From Jejuia rubra (GTDB taxonomy: Bacteria; Bacteroidota; Bacteroidia; Flavobacteriales; Flavobacteriaceae): a DNA stretch of 64,000 bases. Both the position numbers and the translations under genes were made by a program. Where the stretch lies: positions 124,001 to 188,000 of the forward strand of contig NZ_JBHULY010000013.1 in the NCBI RefSeq assembly GCF_042684665.1, given 5' to 3'. The notes under the pieces are model-generated. The model had not been told where the DNA came from. It made no database searches and saw only the letters and a program-made list of their open reading frames with translations. Of this stretch, positions 8,632 to 17,811 are shown piece after piece (within the stretch, counting starts at the first letter, position 1; every line of letters begins with the position of its first letter).

Positions 8632-10167
8632 TTACAATTTATTTTTCACAAGGGAATATAACCTATTGATTAAATCTTTAAAACCTTGGCTTATTAGCCT
8701 CAAAACTATGAAATAAATGCATAGAAAGGCACTCCCAAGAATCGTCAATTTAACAATTAGCTCAATGATGTTATTACTTCTTGATGTGTCAAACAAATGG
8801 AAAAATAAGTAAAATAGTCCACTTGCCAACGACAGATATATCAAATGTAAAGTGAATCCTTTCCAATAGACCATTGAATTAAGATTGAAACCTTTGGAAA
8901 AAAGATAGTAAGGTCTCCACAACATAACCACAATAATCTGGCTAATGATAGTTCCTATAAAAACACCTATAATCCCATATTCCAACACAAAAATGATTGA
9001 TACCAGTAAATTAATAACACTTTGTATTACAGGAGCCCAGATGTCATCATACAACCCATGAGCTTGAACAAAACTGTCAACAGGTTGCCTTACTTGCAAA
9101 ATAAAAAATATCAGTGCCAAGGCCACTAGGATGTCTTGGGATAATAAATATTTTTCGCCCAACCATAAAATTATAAAATCATCAAGTCCGACATAAATCA
9201 GGAGGGAAGTAGTTCCTGCAAAGAAAAAGCGCAGAGCCATCATTTCCCAAAATACTTTTAACATATTGTTAATGTCCTTTTCTGCCACCAAATTGCCTAC
9301 ACTAGCGTTAGTGCCGCTAAAAAGTTTACTTACCAAAATATTAACATTGCCCATAACCATTTGATAATTGCCAACATAAGCAACTGTAGCAGGGTTGATC
9401 AATGCGAATATTAAAATGTTGTCCGTTCCTGTGGACACAAAACTTCCTAGTTTGTGGAAACTTACCTGTTTTATCTTTTTAAGAATGTATTTATTTCTTG
9501 TTTTTATATCATCGTTCACCTTATAATTAAATACTAGCCATGGATAAATCTGCTTGATTTTTATCCTTAGCACAATTACCTGAAGCACAGCAACCAGTAA
9601 TTCAGCACTAATCCACAAAATTACGCTTTCAAAGTATATAAGGACGATACACTGTATTACCAACTTTAAAATATAAGACGAAGTGCCAATGGTAATATTT
9701 ACGTATGATTTTTGATCCGCTTCAAGCAGAAACATATGATAGGTAAAGAAGTAGTTGATCAAATTTCCTACCAGTAAAGAGAAAAACAGGAATATGATTA
9801 TTCCAATGTTCATTTCGGTATTCTTAAAAAAAAGAGGAAAGAAAAGTGCCAGGGTTACCCCTCCAATCAAAATAAATAGGCCTATCTTCTTATAAAGGTA
9901 CCCTAGATACCCGATGATTTCATTTATTTTATCACGGTCATTATTGAAAATAGGGGTGTATAGAGAGAACCCAATTGCGGTGCCTATTCCAAGTTCGGAT
10001 AAATTTAAAAACATTAGCATGCTTTTTAATGTCCCCTCGGAACCGATAAATTCGTCACCTAAGTTTTCCAAAAATATGTCTCGGGAAAAAAACTGAACGA
10101 CTATATAGCCCAATTGAAAGACAAGGGCTATCCATCCATTTTTAAGAGTTAAGTTTAACCTAGACAT
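8632..10167 (-). CDS. Wzx-type lipid-linked oligosaccharide flippase (MOP superfamily)
   Basis: A 511-residue protein with about 12-14 hydrophobic helices and few polar stretches, typical of polysaccharide biosynthesis proteins that flip undecaprenyl-linked repeat units across the inner membrane. The N-terminal segment FFSRDIFLENLGDEFIGSEG resembles other Bacteroidota Wzx proteins. It lies between the Wzy-like gene and a GT2 gene with gaps of 21 and 2 bases. Substrate specificity cannot be inferred. Confidence 0.88.
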   Translation of the reverse strand: MSRLNLTLKNGWIALVFQLGYIVVQFFSRDIFLENLGDEFIGSEGTLKSMLMFLNLSELGIGTAIGFSLYTPIFNNDRDKINEIIGYLGYLYKKIGLFILIGGVTLALFFPLFFKNTEMNIGIIIFLFFSLLVGNLINYFFTYHMFLLEADQKSYVNITIGTSSYILKLVIQCIVLIYFESVILWISAELLVAVLQVIVLRIKIKQIYPWLVFNYKVNDDIKTRNKYILKKIKQVSFHKLGSFVSTGTDNILIFALINPATVAYVGNYQMVMGNVNILVSKLFSGTNASVGNLVAEKDINNMLKVFWEMMALRFFFAGTTSLLIYVGLDDFIILWLGEKYLLSQDILVALALIFFILQVRQPVDSFVQAHGLYDDIWAPVIQSVINLLVSIIFVLEYGIIGVFIGTIISQIIVVMLWRPYYLFSKGFNLNSMVYWKGFTLHLIYLSLASGLFYLFFHLFDTSRSNNIIELIVKLTILGSAFLCIYFIVLRLISQGFKDLINRLYSLVKNKL

Positions 10168-10169
10168 TT

Positions 10170-11111
10170 TTAAGTTTTTACTTTTTTAAGAGATTCACCG
10201 AATCGCGAAATCACTTCCATAACTCCAATTGGGAGCATTTTCACCATGGTAGTCCGTAAGTTTTTATTGGTGCTACCTGATGTTCTGGAAATTTCTTTTT
10301 TGAGCTTTCTTCGATAGCTTCGATCCGGATCCACATGTGTGTTTCGACTCAATAGGAAAAAATGGTCTGTATAATAATACGTTACGTAATTATTAATCAC
10401 CTGATCCAATTCAGGGCTTTTCGGAATATTTTCTATTATATATTCAGTAGCCCGAATGCCTGCTTTAATCTTCTCAGTGGTGTACTTGCTCCGTATCACA
10501 CTTACATTGGCTGTATTGTAGTAGTAAAGCGGATTTTTTATGTATCCAAGTTTAGAGGTCCGGTTTAGTACATCAATGGTATAAAACACATCCTGATGTA
10601 TTATTCCTGGAATAAAGCGTAGCCCATCAATTAAGTCTCTTTTGTATATCCTTCTCCAAACAGAGAACCCCGTCGAGGTAATGATTCTTTTAGTTGCGGA
10701 GAGTACATCTTCTATACGGTGTTCAGCATCTAGAGCTCTAGTTTTTTTGGCCCTAGGTTCAATTTCAACAATATCTAAATCATTTTTTAGCATAAAATGA
10801 ACCATCTCGTCCAGCATTGAGACGTCTATATGGTCATCACTATCTACAAAGCTTATAATACCTCCTTTAGCTATATCAAGGCCTTTATTTCTCGCAATAC
10901 TTGAACCGCTGTTTTTTTGATCTATAAGAATGATTCGTGAATCATTAGAAGCATATTCCTGACATATAATTTTGCTTTTGTCAGTTGATCCGTCATTTAC
11001 TAAAATAATTTCCAGATTCCCATAAGTTTGGTTTGTCATGGAATCTAGACATCTTCGTAGGTAGCGTTCTACGTTATAAACGGGTACAATAATGCTAACT
11101 AAAGGTTTCAT
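10170..11111 (-). CDS. Glycosyltransferase family 2
   Basis: A 313-residue GT-A enzyme. The first strand and loop read VSIIVPVYNVERYLRRCLDS, the nucleotide-binding loop is LVNDGSTDKS, and the DxD-type metal site is in SFVDSDDHIDVSMLDEM. The C-terminal part is helical. It transfers a sugar from a nucleotide donor to the growing lipid-linked oligosaccharide. It sits 2 bases upstream of the flippase gene. Confidence 0.92.
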   Translation of the reverse strand: MKPLVSIIVPVYNVERYLRRCLDSMTNQTYGNLEIILVNDGSTDKSKIICQEYASNDSRIILIDQKNSGSSIARNKGLDIAKGGIISFVDSDDHIDVSMLDEMVHFMLKNDLDIVEIEPRAKKTRALDAEHRIEDVLSATKRIITSTGFSVWRRIYKRDLIDGLRFIPGIIHQDVFYTIDVLNRTSKLGYIKNPLYYYNTANVSVIRSKYTTEKIKAGIRATEYIIENIPKSPELDQVINNYVTYYYTDHFFLLSRNTHVDPDRSYRRKLKKEISRTSGSTNKNLRTTMVKMLPIGVMEVISRFGESLKKVKT

Positions 11112-11159
11112 TTTTTGTGTTTACGGAATTTGGGGAAATAAAAAAAAGTACCTTGTAGG

Positions 11160-12437
11160 TTATAGGCGTCCGTGATGGTCCTTTATAATGCCTTTTACAT
11201 CATAAATAATTCCGTTTGGTTTAATATAATCACTTAAATTTAGATCCAAATATTCCTTATGGGCCACAGTTAGAACTATTGCGTCATATTTTTCAGCAGG
11301 GAATTCTTTCACGGTTGATAGGTTATATTCGTGCATTACTTCCTCTGGATTTGCCCAAGGGTCGTAAACGGTTATATCCGTATCGTAACCTTTAAGTTCA
11401 TTAATGACATCCACGGCTTTAGTGTTTCTGACGTCAGGGCAGTTTTCTTTAAAGGTAATCCCTAAAGCTAAAATTTTAGCCCCCTTAATTCTGATATCGT
11501 TTTTCACCATAAGTTTGATGATCTCAGAAGCCACATATTCTCCCATACCATCGTTAACACGTCTTCCAGCTAATATTATTTCTGGATGGTAGCCAACTTC
11601 TTGAGCCTTTTGAGCCAAATAATAAGGGTCAACACCGATACAGTGTCCGCCAACTAAACCAGGTTTAAATGGTAAAAAATTCCATTTGGTGCCCGCAGCC
11701 TCCAATACGGAGTGGGTATCAATATCCAATAAATTGAATATTTTAGCCAATTCGTTTACAAAGGCGATATTGATATCTCTTTGAGAATTTTCGATCACTT
11801 TTGCGGCTTCTGCTACTTTTATGGTAGGAGCCAAATGAGTGCCAGCACTAATAACGCTTGCATAAAGCGCATCTACCTTTTTCCCAATTTCAGGGGTGGA
11901 ACCTGCCGTAACCTTCAAAATTTTATCTACAGTATGTAGTTTGTCTCCAGGATTAATTCGTTCTGGCGAGTAACCAGCATAGAAATCTTCATTGAATTTC
12001 AGTCCACTGATTTTTTCTAGTACCGGGATGCATTCGTCTTCGGTTACTCCGGGGTAAACTGTGGATTCATAAATAACGATATCACCTCTTTTTAGCACTT
12101 TGCCCACTGTTTCGCTGGACTTGTATAAAGGGGTTAAATCCGGTCTGTTGTTTTTGTCTATAGGAGTAGGCACCGTTACAACATAATAGTTACAATCCTT
12201 AATATCGTCCAGGTTTGCAGAGCAATATAGTCCGACTTTATCGTCCGGACTTGCCTTTAAAACTGATTTCAAGACTGAGGATTCAACCTCCAATGTGGCG
12301 TCTTCGCCTTTTGAAAGTTCGTTTACCCTGCTTTTATTGATGTCAAACCCTATAACCGAATATTTTGTAGCAAAAAGTCGGGCTAATGGAAGGCCTACGT
12401 ATCCTAATCCTATAACTGCAATTTTATCTGTTTTCAT
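11160..12437 (-). CDS. tviB: UDP-N-acetylglucosamine/galactosamine 6-dehydrogenase (TviB/WbpO family)
   Basis: An NAD-dependent four-electron dehydrogenase that should oxidise a UDP-N-acetylhexosamine at C6 to the corresponding uronic acid. The Rossmann motif is IAVIGLGYVGLPLARLFA, the middle has DFYAGYSPERINPGDK, and the catalytic Cys is in LVGGHCIGVDPYYLA. The overall pattern is closer to TviB/WbpO than to glucose-type dehydrogenases. I chose the ATG at 12437 (MKTDKIAVIG), which directly precedes the Rossmann strand and leaves a 7-base gap to the upstream gene. An in-frame start at 12476 would add 13 residues and overlap ugd. With the TviC-like gene at 13827 it would supply UDP-GlcNAcA or UDP-GalNAcA. 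Confidence 0.9.
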   Translation of the reverse strand: MKTDKIAVIGLGYVGLPLARLFATKYSVIGFDINKSRVNELSKGEDATLEVESSVLKSVLKASPDDKVGLYCSANLDDIKDCNYYVVTVPTPIDKNNRPDLTPLYKSSETVGKVLKRGDIVIYESTVYPGVTEDECIPVLEKISGLKFNEDFYAGYSPERINPGDKLHTVDKILKVTAGSTPEIGKKVDALYASVISAGTHLAPTIKVAEAAKVIENSQRDINIAFVNELAKIFNLLDIDTHSVLEAAGTKWNFLPFKPGLVGGHCIGVDPYYLAQKAQEVGYHPEIILAGRRVNDGMGEYVASEIIKLMVKNDIRIKGAKILALGITFKENCPDVRNTKAVDVINELKGYDTDITVYDPWANPEEVMHEYNLSTVKEFPAEKYDAIVLTVAHKEYLDLNLSDYIKPNGIIYDVKGIIKDHHGRL

Positions 12438-12444
12438 AATAGTT

Positions 12445-13824
12445 CTATTGTCCGATCGAATAATATTCAAATCCAATCTTATTCATTTTTTCTTTATCTA
12501 GTAAACTTCTCCCGTCAAAAACGAAGGCAGGCTTTTTCATATTATCGTATATTCTTTGCCAGTCGTAATCTTTAAATTCATCCCATTCAGTCATTATGGC
12601 TATGGCATGGGCGCCCTTCATGGCTTCATAAGGTGTAGAGGCAGAGTAAATTCCCTCTGCGTTTTCCCTCTCAGTTCTAGTATTTAAATAGTTAAGATCG
12701 TTTAGAACTTTTTGCTCGAAAACCTGCGGGTCATAAACAGCAATATTAGCTTGTTCGTTTAACAAATGATCTGCAACATATATGGCAGCAGACTCTCGTG
12801 TATCATTTGTATCCTTTTTAAATGCCCATCCCAGCATAGCTATTTTTTTGCCCGAAACGGTATTGTATAGCGTTTTGATCAGATTGTCTGAAAAGCGCCT
12901 TTTTTGGTGGTCGTTCATTATAACCACTTGTTCCCAATAGTCGGCGACCTCCTTAAGCCCATAGCTTTTAGCGATATATACCAGGTTTAGAATATCCTTC
13001 TGAAAGCAGGAGCCTCCAAAACCTACAGAGGCTTTTAAAAACTTAGGCCCAATTCTGGAATCCATTCCAATGGCCTTTGCCACTTCATTGACATTGGCCT
13101 CAGTATGTTCACAAAGTTCAGAAATAGCATTTATAGAGGACACACGTTGAGCTAGGAAGGCGTTGGCCGTTAATTTGGATAGTTCTGAAGACCACAGATT
13201 GGTGGTCAATATTCTGTCTTCCGAAACCCAGCTTCCATAAACCTTCGATAAGCTTTCAATGGCCTCCTTTGATTCACCGCCAATCAATACCCTGTCTGGG
13301 TTCAATAAATCTTGTACCGCTGTACCTTCGGCTAAAAATTCGGGGTTAGAAAGTATATGAAAATTTATTCCGTTTCCGGTGTTATGTAATATGCTTTTAA
13401 TAGCTTCCGCTGTTCTTACAGGTAATGTGGATTTCTCCACTACAATCTTATCCGTTTTAGCAACTTCAGCAATTTTTCTGGAACATAGTTCAACGTATTT
13501 TAGATCGGCAGCCATTCCCTTTCCTTTTCCATAGGTCTTGGTAGGAGTGTTTACCGAAATAAAGATCATTTCAGCAGTATTAATTGCTTCATCGATTTTC
13601 GTTGAAAAAAATAAATTTATTCCTCGGCAGTCTCGCACAATATCTGCTAAACCAGGCTCATAAACAGGAAGCTTGGAAAGATCTTTACTATTCCAAGCAT
13701 CAATTCTTTCTTGATTAATGTCAACAATATTAACATTAATCTGTGGGTTCTTTTTTGCAATAACTGCCATAGTGGGACCACCTACGTAGCCTGCACCAAT
13801 GCAGCAAATATTCTTTACAGTCAT
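12445..13824 (-). CDS. ugd: UDP-glucose 6-dehydrogenase
   Basis: Oxidises UDP-glucose to UDP-glucuronic acid. The 459-residue protein is of the long type related to animal UGDH: ICCIGAGYVGGPTMAVIAKK at the N-terminus, then VYEPGLADIV, FISVNTPTK, LSNPEFLAEGTA and the catalytic Cys in GFGGSCFQKDILNLVYI (near residue 275). The C-terminal domain contains KIAMLGWAFKKDTNDTRES. It lies 2 bases downstream of the epimerase gene. Its presence beside the TviB-like enzyme suggests that the polymer contains both a hexuronic and an N-acetylhexosaminuronic acid. Confidence 0.93.
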   Translation of the reverse strand: MTVKNICCIGAGYVGGPTMAVIAKKNPQINVNIVDINQERIDAWNSKDLSKLPVYEPGLADIVRDCRGINLFFSTKIDEAINTAEMIFISVNTPTKTYGKGKGMAADLKYVELCSRKIAEVAKTDKIVVEKSTLPVRTAEAIKSILHNTGNGINFHILSNPEFLAEGTAVQDLLNPDRVLIGGESKEAIESLSKVYGSWVSEDRILTTNLWSSELSKLTANAFLAQRVSSINAISELCEHTEANVNEVAKAIGMDSRIGPKFLKASVGFGGSCFQKDILNLVYIAKSYGLKEVADYWEQVVIMNDHQKRRFSDNLIKTLYNTVSGKKIAMLGWAFKKDTNDTRESAAIYVADHLLNEQANIAVYDPQVFEQKVLNDLNYLNTRTERENAEGIYSASTPYEAMKGAHAIAIMTEWDEFKDYDWQRIYDNMKKPAFVFDGRSLLDKEKMNKIGFEYYSIGQ

Positions 13825-13826
13825 AA

Positions 13827-14813
13827 TTAAGATAAATTAGCCCAATACCATTCAACGGCTTCTTCCAAACCTTCTTTTATGCTGAATTTGGGGTCGTAGT
13901 TCAAAAGGGTTTTTGCCTTTTCGATGGAGGCTAAAGAGTGAGGGATATCACCTGCTCTGTTTTCCCGATATTTCACTTCCACGTCTTTAATATTAGCATC
14001 AAAATCAGAAAGGTATTCTTTTAGTAAAGATGTTAGTTCTGTCAAGGTAGTGCGTTCTCCGTAGGCAACATTATATACCGTATTAAGAGCATCTTTGTTT
14101 TGCGTAGTTATTGCCCTAAGGTTCATTTGAATTACATTATCAATATATGTAAAATCTCTTGAATAAGAACCGTCTCCATTAATATATGGGGATTCATACT
14201 TTATATACTGTTGGACAAACTTAGGGATTACCGCCGCGTATGCGCCATTCGGATCCTGCCTTCTTCCAAAAACATTGAAATATCTCAACCCGATAGTGTC
14301 TAGTCCATAAGTTTTATGGAAAATGTCGGCATATAGTTCATTAACATATTTGGTTATGGCGTAGGGAGAAAGAGGTTTTCCAATCGTATCTTCTATTTTA
14401 GGTAAAGATTCTGAATCTCCATAAGTTGAGGAACTTGCGGCGTAAACAAAACGTTTTACGTCAGAATCTCTTGATGCAACAAGCATATTTAAGAAACCAG
14501 AAATATTCACGTCGTTAGTTGTTATCGGATCATTTATCGAACGTGGCACTGAGCCTAAAGCGGCCTGGTGCAGTACGTAGTCAACATCCTGGCAAGCCGT
14601 TTTACAAACCTCCAGGTTTCTGATATCTCCTTCTATTAATGTAAATAGGGGGTTCTCTAGAAAAGGTTCAACATTCTTTTGCTTTCCAGTGGCAAAATTA
14701 TCTAAACAAATGGTTTTTATGTTATTGGATAAGAGAGTTTCGCAAAGGTTTGATCCAATAAATCCTGCTCCACCAGTAACCAATACGGTTTTTTCGCGTA
14801 GTGTTTCTATCAT
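13827..14813 (-). CDS. tviC: UDP-N-acetylglucosamine(uronate) 4-epimerase (TviC/WbpP family SDR)
   Basis: A 328-residue extended SDR enzyme that interconverts gluco and galacto forms of UDP-N-acetylhexosamines or their uronates. It has the NAD motif VLVTGGAGFIGSNLCE, the ALGSVPRSINDP segment typical of WbpP/TviC enzymes, the SSSTYGDS loop and the catalytic YAITK (about residues 151-155). RYFNVFGRRQDPNGAYAAVI is also characteristic of this subgroup. It is the first gene after a 217-base gap containing a candidate leftward promoter, so it may head its own transcript. Confidence 0.9.
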   Translation of the reverse strand: MIETLREKTVLVTGGAGFIGSNLCETLLSNNIKTICLDNFATGKQKNVEPFLENPLFTLIEGDIRNLEVCKTACQDVDYVLHQAALGSVPRSINDPITTNDVNISGFLNMLVASRDSDVKRFVYAASSSTYGDSESLPKIEDTIGKPLSPYAITKYVNELYADIFHKTYGLDTIGLRYFNVFGRRQDPNGAYAAVIPKFVQQYIKYESPYINGDGSYSRDFTYIDNVIQMNLRAITTQNKDALNTVYNVAYGERTTLTELTSLLKEYLSDFDANIKDVEVKYRENRAGDIPHSLASIEKAKTLLNYDPKFSIKEGLEEAVEWYWANLS

Positions 14814-15030
14814 TCGATTTGGGTTATTTATTAAGGTTGCGCAAATATGTAAAAAAATATCTAAACAAAATATATTATTATACTAAGTCAATGCTTTTCC
14901 CGATAAAAATCATTTTAAACAAAATTATTGACCTTAAATCGATTAAATGTGAATTATATCCGAGGTCGAAATTGTCATTTTTAAATTACTTTTTTCTAAC
15001 AGAAGACGCTAAATATTAAACTGTTAGCTT
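14814..15030. promoter_or_regulatory. Intergenic region with candidate promoter for the leftward tviC-ugd-tviB operon
   Basis: On the minus strand there is TTTG (plus 14866-14869) and, 16 bases on, CATATTTG (plus 14842-14849), a near match to the Bacteroidota -33 TTG / -7 TAnnTTTG promoter, about 30 bases upstream of the tviC start. Further up, at 14933-14946, lies the palindrome TTAAATCGATTAAA, which resembles the boxes in front of the lyase gene at 18981-19094. Promoter identification is by pattern only. Confidence 0.45.
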
Positions 15031-16080
15031 TTAGATTAGATCTTCGTATAGTTTCAATAAAGTATTCAATATCATTTTGTCCGGCCTCATGAAATTATGG
15101 TAATATTGATAATTAGCCCTCATAGTCTGGTTTAGTAAATCCCTATTCTTTAAAAGAGAATGTGTTTGTGCCAAAAGTTCCTCTTTGTTCTTAAAGGTAA
15201 AATAGTTCTTATTATTTTTGAATTCACCAGGTGCGGCATATTCAAGAGGTTCCGAAATTATTGCTCTGGAGGCGGCCACATATTCTCCAAATTTCCAACC
15301 TATAGAACCGTGTAATCCAGCCGTTGCTATACAAATATTATGTTCTCTTATAGTTTTTAGAAAAATCTGTCTATTTGTCAGTGTATTAGGTATTATAAGT
15401 TCTTTAGCATACTTTAAGGTGAATGGGTTTTCCTGAAGTCCACCGGTAAATCTATCCCCGAATTCTTTTTTGCATACATTTATGCAATCCACCCTATCCT
15501 TATTAATTTGTTCCCTCTCTGATTTTAAATGTTCTAATGAAACGTTTTCAGAATCCCACAAACGGGTTATAAATAGGACTTTATTATTCTTGTTTGCTAT
15601 GGGATAGAATTCAAAATCATTACTATAAAATGCAGTTTTCTTATAGAATTTTGAAACTAAGTAATTTCCCTTAATAAAATCCTTAAAGGATTCTTTGAAC
15701 CCTTTTTTAAAGCTACTTTCCGGTTGTAGTCCAATATTAAGCCCCAGTGGGTATATATTGCAGTCCTTCGGAGCAAATTCTAAAAGGCTTTCATTAAAAC
15801 TTCTTTTGAAATAATAATCTGCTCGGATTTGGCTTTTGAAATAATTTAGATTCTCCGGAATCGAATCACTAATCCAATTGAACCCATCCAAGGTATCATA
15901 AATTACAGTGTACTTATTGTCGATGATAACCTTGGCTACTGGAATTGTGGCATCTCCTGAAGCTTGAACTACCTTTAGATCAATAATCCCTAACTTTCGA
16001 AGCTTTTCAAATCCATCATACACTTGGCACAAATGTAAAGAAGGAAAATAATGCAATTCGCATTTAAATAATGCTTTCAT
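15031..16080 (-). CDS. Putative glycosyltransferase, divergent GT-B type
   Basis: A soluble 349-residue protein. It starts MKALFKCELHYFPSLHLCQV and contains KVLFITRLWDSENVSLEHL in the middle and TAGLHGSIGWKFGEYVAASR followed by IISEPLEYAAPGEF near the C-terminus. The last part looks like the donor-binding region of GT-B transferases (a Gly-rich turn followed by EYVAA and EPLEY), but the family is not clear to me. Position at the head of the leftward polysaccharide block supports a glycan role. A polysaccharide-modifying protein of unknown type is the alternative. Confidence 0.65.
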   Translation of the reverse strand: MKALFKCELHYFPSLHLCQVYDGFEKLRKLGIIDLKVVQASGDATIPVAKVIIDNKYTVIYDTLDGFNWISDSIPENLNYFKSQIRADYYFKRSFNESLLEFAPKDCNIYPLGLNIGLQPESSFKKGFKESFKDFIKGNYLVSKFYKKTAFYSNDFEFYPIANKNNKVLFITRLWDSENVSLEHLKSEREQINKDRVDCINVCKKEFGDRFTGGLQENPFTLKYAKELIIPNTLTNRQIFLKTIREHNICIATAGLHGSIGWKFGEYVAASRAIISEPLEYAAPGEFKNNKNYFTFKNKEELLAQTHSLLKNRDLLNQTMRANYQYYHNFMRPDKMILNTLLKLYEDLI

Positions 16081-16410
16081 ATATTAAATTGATTCAATCT
16101 TATAAAGTATTGGACCTTACCCAATAGTTATCTTTACTATGTTCAATTATTGAATGCCAAAGATGTAAAATGTATTTAGAAATAACTAAGAGTTTGATGA
16201 AAATGTTCCCCTCCATTTCGGAGAATGATTCTGTAAGTGGATCTGCTTCACGTTTTTATGCGTCTTTTTATAGATAAAAAGTAGGGGGCTTAACAAAAGC
16301 ATGTAGGTTAACCTAAAAGAGTTTGTTTTCATCTTTTTTTTCTTGTAGGTATAGATTATATTTCTATTTTAGTCGCCGTTTGACCCCTAATTTACTATAA
16401 AAGCGCTACT
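16081..16410. other. Divergent intergenic region between the leftward and rightward polysaccharide genes
   Basis: The 330 bases contain no convincing ORF. They hold a perfect short palindrome TTCAATTATTGAA (16142-16154) near the leftward gene and the palindrome CTTTTTATAGATAAAAAG (16270-16287). The region must contain promoters for both directions, but I do not see a clean TAnnTTTG box on either strand. Confidence 0.4.
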
Positions 16411-17811
16411 ATGATTTTTAATTCCTTAGCCTTTTTGACCTTTTTTCCTATAGTATTTATACTATATTGGAGCATAAACAAAAAAGCCTATAAAGTCCAG
16501 AATATTTTATTGCTGATTGCCAGTTATGTGTTCTACGGATGGTGGGACTGGAGATTTCTTTCCTTAATCGCGTTTTCCACCATAATTGATTATACTTTAG
16601 GCCTTAAGATTGAAAGTAGCAAAACACGTAAAAAGACCTTTTTGATATTGAGCCTTGTTTCCAACTTAGGGCTTCTGGCTGTTTTTAAATATTTTAATTT
16701 CTTTATTGATTCATTTGTTGGCCTGTGGACAATGTTTGGTTATGAAATGTCTGTTTCTACACTAAATATCATTTTACCGGTAGGTATAAGCTTTTATACC
16801 TTTCAGACTATGTCATACTCCATAGATATTTATAGGGGAGAACTAAAGCCAACGAAGAATTTTATAGACTTCGCAACCTTTGTTAGTTTTTTTCCGCAAT
16901 TGGTAGCTGGCCCTATTGAGCGGGCCTCAAATTTGTTGCCTCAATTGCAAAGCTCAAGGGAGTGGAGCCATACGCGCTTTAAGAATGGCCTGTTTCAAAT
17001 AGGAGTAGGGTTTTTTAGAAAAGTTGTAGTGGCCGACGCCATTGGATCCGCTATAGATGGTATCTATAATGCTCCCGAAATATATAATGCCTCAAGTATT
17101 GTAATGGCGGTCGTTTTATATTCCTTTCAGATATATTTTGACTTTAGTGGCTATTCCGATATTGCCATCGGTACGGCAAAACTTTTAGGTTTTGATTTTA
17201 AGCGAAACTTCAACCTTCCGTATTTTTCCGTTTCAATTACGGAGTTTTGGAGGAGGTGGCACATGTCACTTTCCACATGGTTAAGGGACTACTTATATAT
17301 TCCTTTAGGAGGTAATCGCAAGGGTATAAAGATGCAATATCGAAATCTTTTTCTGACGATGCTTCTTGGAGGGCTTTGGCATGGTAGTTCTTGGAATTTT
17401 GTGGTTTGGGGGGCTATTCACGGGATTCTTCTCGGTATTGAAAAAAGATTTAAGCTTATCCCTGAAAAGTATAATTTCCTTAAGAATATTTTTATTTTCA
17501 GTGTGGTGAGCCTTATATGGATATTTTTCAGGTCGCTTAGTTTTGGAGACTCTAAGTTGATCTTTTCAAAATTGATAACTGGTTCCTACGGTATGCCATT
17601 TATTGGAAATACAAATGCATTTGTGGCACTGTTATATGGATTGATTTTGGCTCTGTCTTTTGATATTGTATTATTTAGAAAGAATATCGCACTGGAAAAC
17701 TTTGGCTCAACTTTAAAGCAAAGCCATTATATATTAATGTTCAATTTTATTTTGATAAATATTGTGCTGTTTTTCTCTAGTGCAAGTAACTTTATATATT
17801 TTCAATTTTAG
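16411..17811 (+). CDS. MBOAT-family membrane O-acyltransferase (AlgI-like)
   Basis: A 466-residue multi-spanning protein that in this family moves acetyl groups across or at the inner membrane for O-acetylation of an extracytoplasmic polysaccharide, as AlgI does for alginate. Visible features are the N-terminal LAFLTFFPIVFILYW, VGISFYTFQTMSYSIDIYRG, the EFWRRWHMSLSTWLRDYLYI block with the conserved His, and the second conserved His in LLGGLWHGSSWNFVVWGAIH (about H324). The next gene begins directly after its stop codon and encodes the expected SGNH-like partner. Confidence 0.9.
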   Translation: MIFNSLAFLTFFPIVFILYWSINKKAYKVQNILLLIASYVFYGWWDWRFLSLIAFSTIIDYTLGLKIESSKTRKKTFLILSLVSNLGLLAVFKYFNFFIDSFVGLWTMFGYEMSVSTLNIILPVGISFYTFQTMSYSIDIYRGELKPTKNFIDFATFVSFFPQLVAGPIERASNLLPQLQSSREWSHTRFKNGLFQIGVGFFRKVVVADAIGSAIDGIYNAPEIYNASSIVMAVVLYSFQIYFDFSGYSDIAIGTAKLLGFDFKRNFNLPYFSVSITEFWRRWHMSLSTWLRDYLYIPLGGNRKGIKMQYRNLFLTMLLGGLWHGSSWNFVVWGAIHGILLGIEKRFKLIPEKYNFLKNIFIFSVVSLIWIFFRSLSFGDSKLIFSKLITGSYGMPFIGNTNAFVALLYGLILALSFDIVLFRKNIALENFGSTLKQSHYILMFNFILINIVLFFSSASNFIYFQF

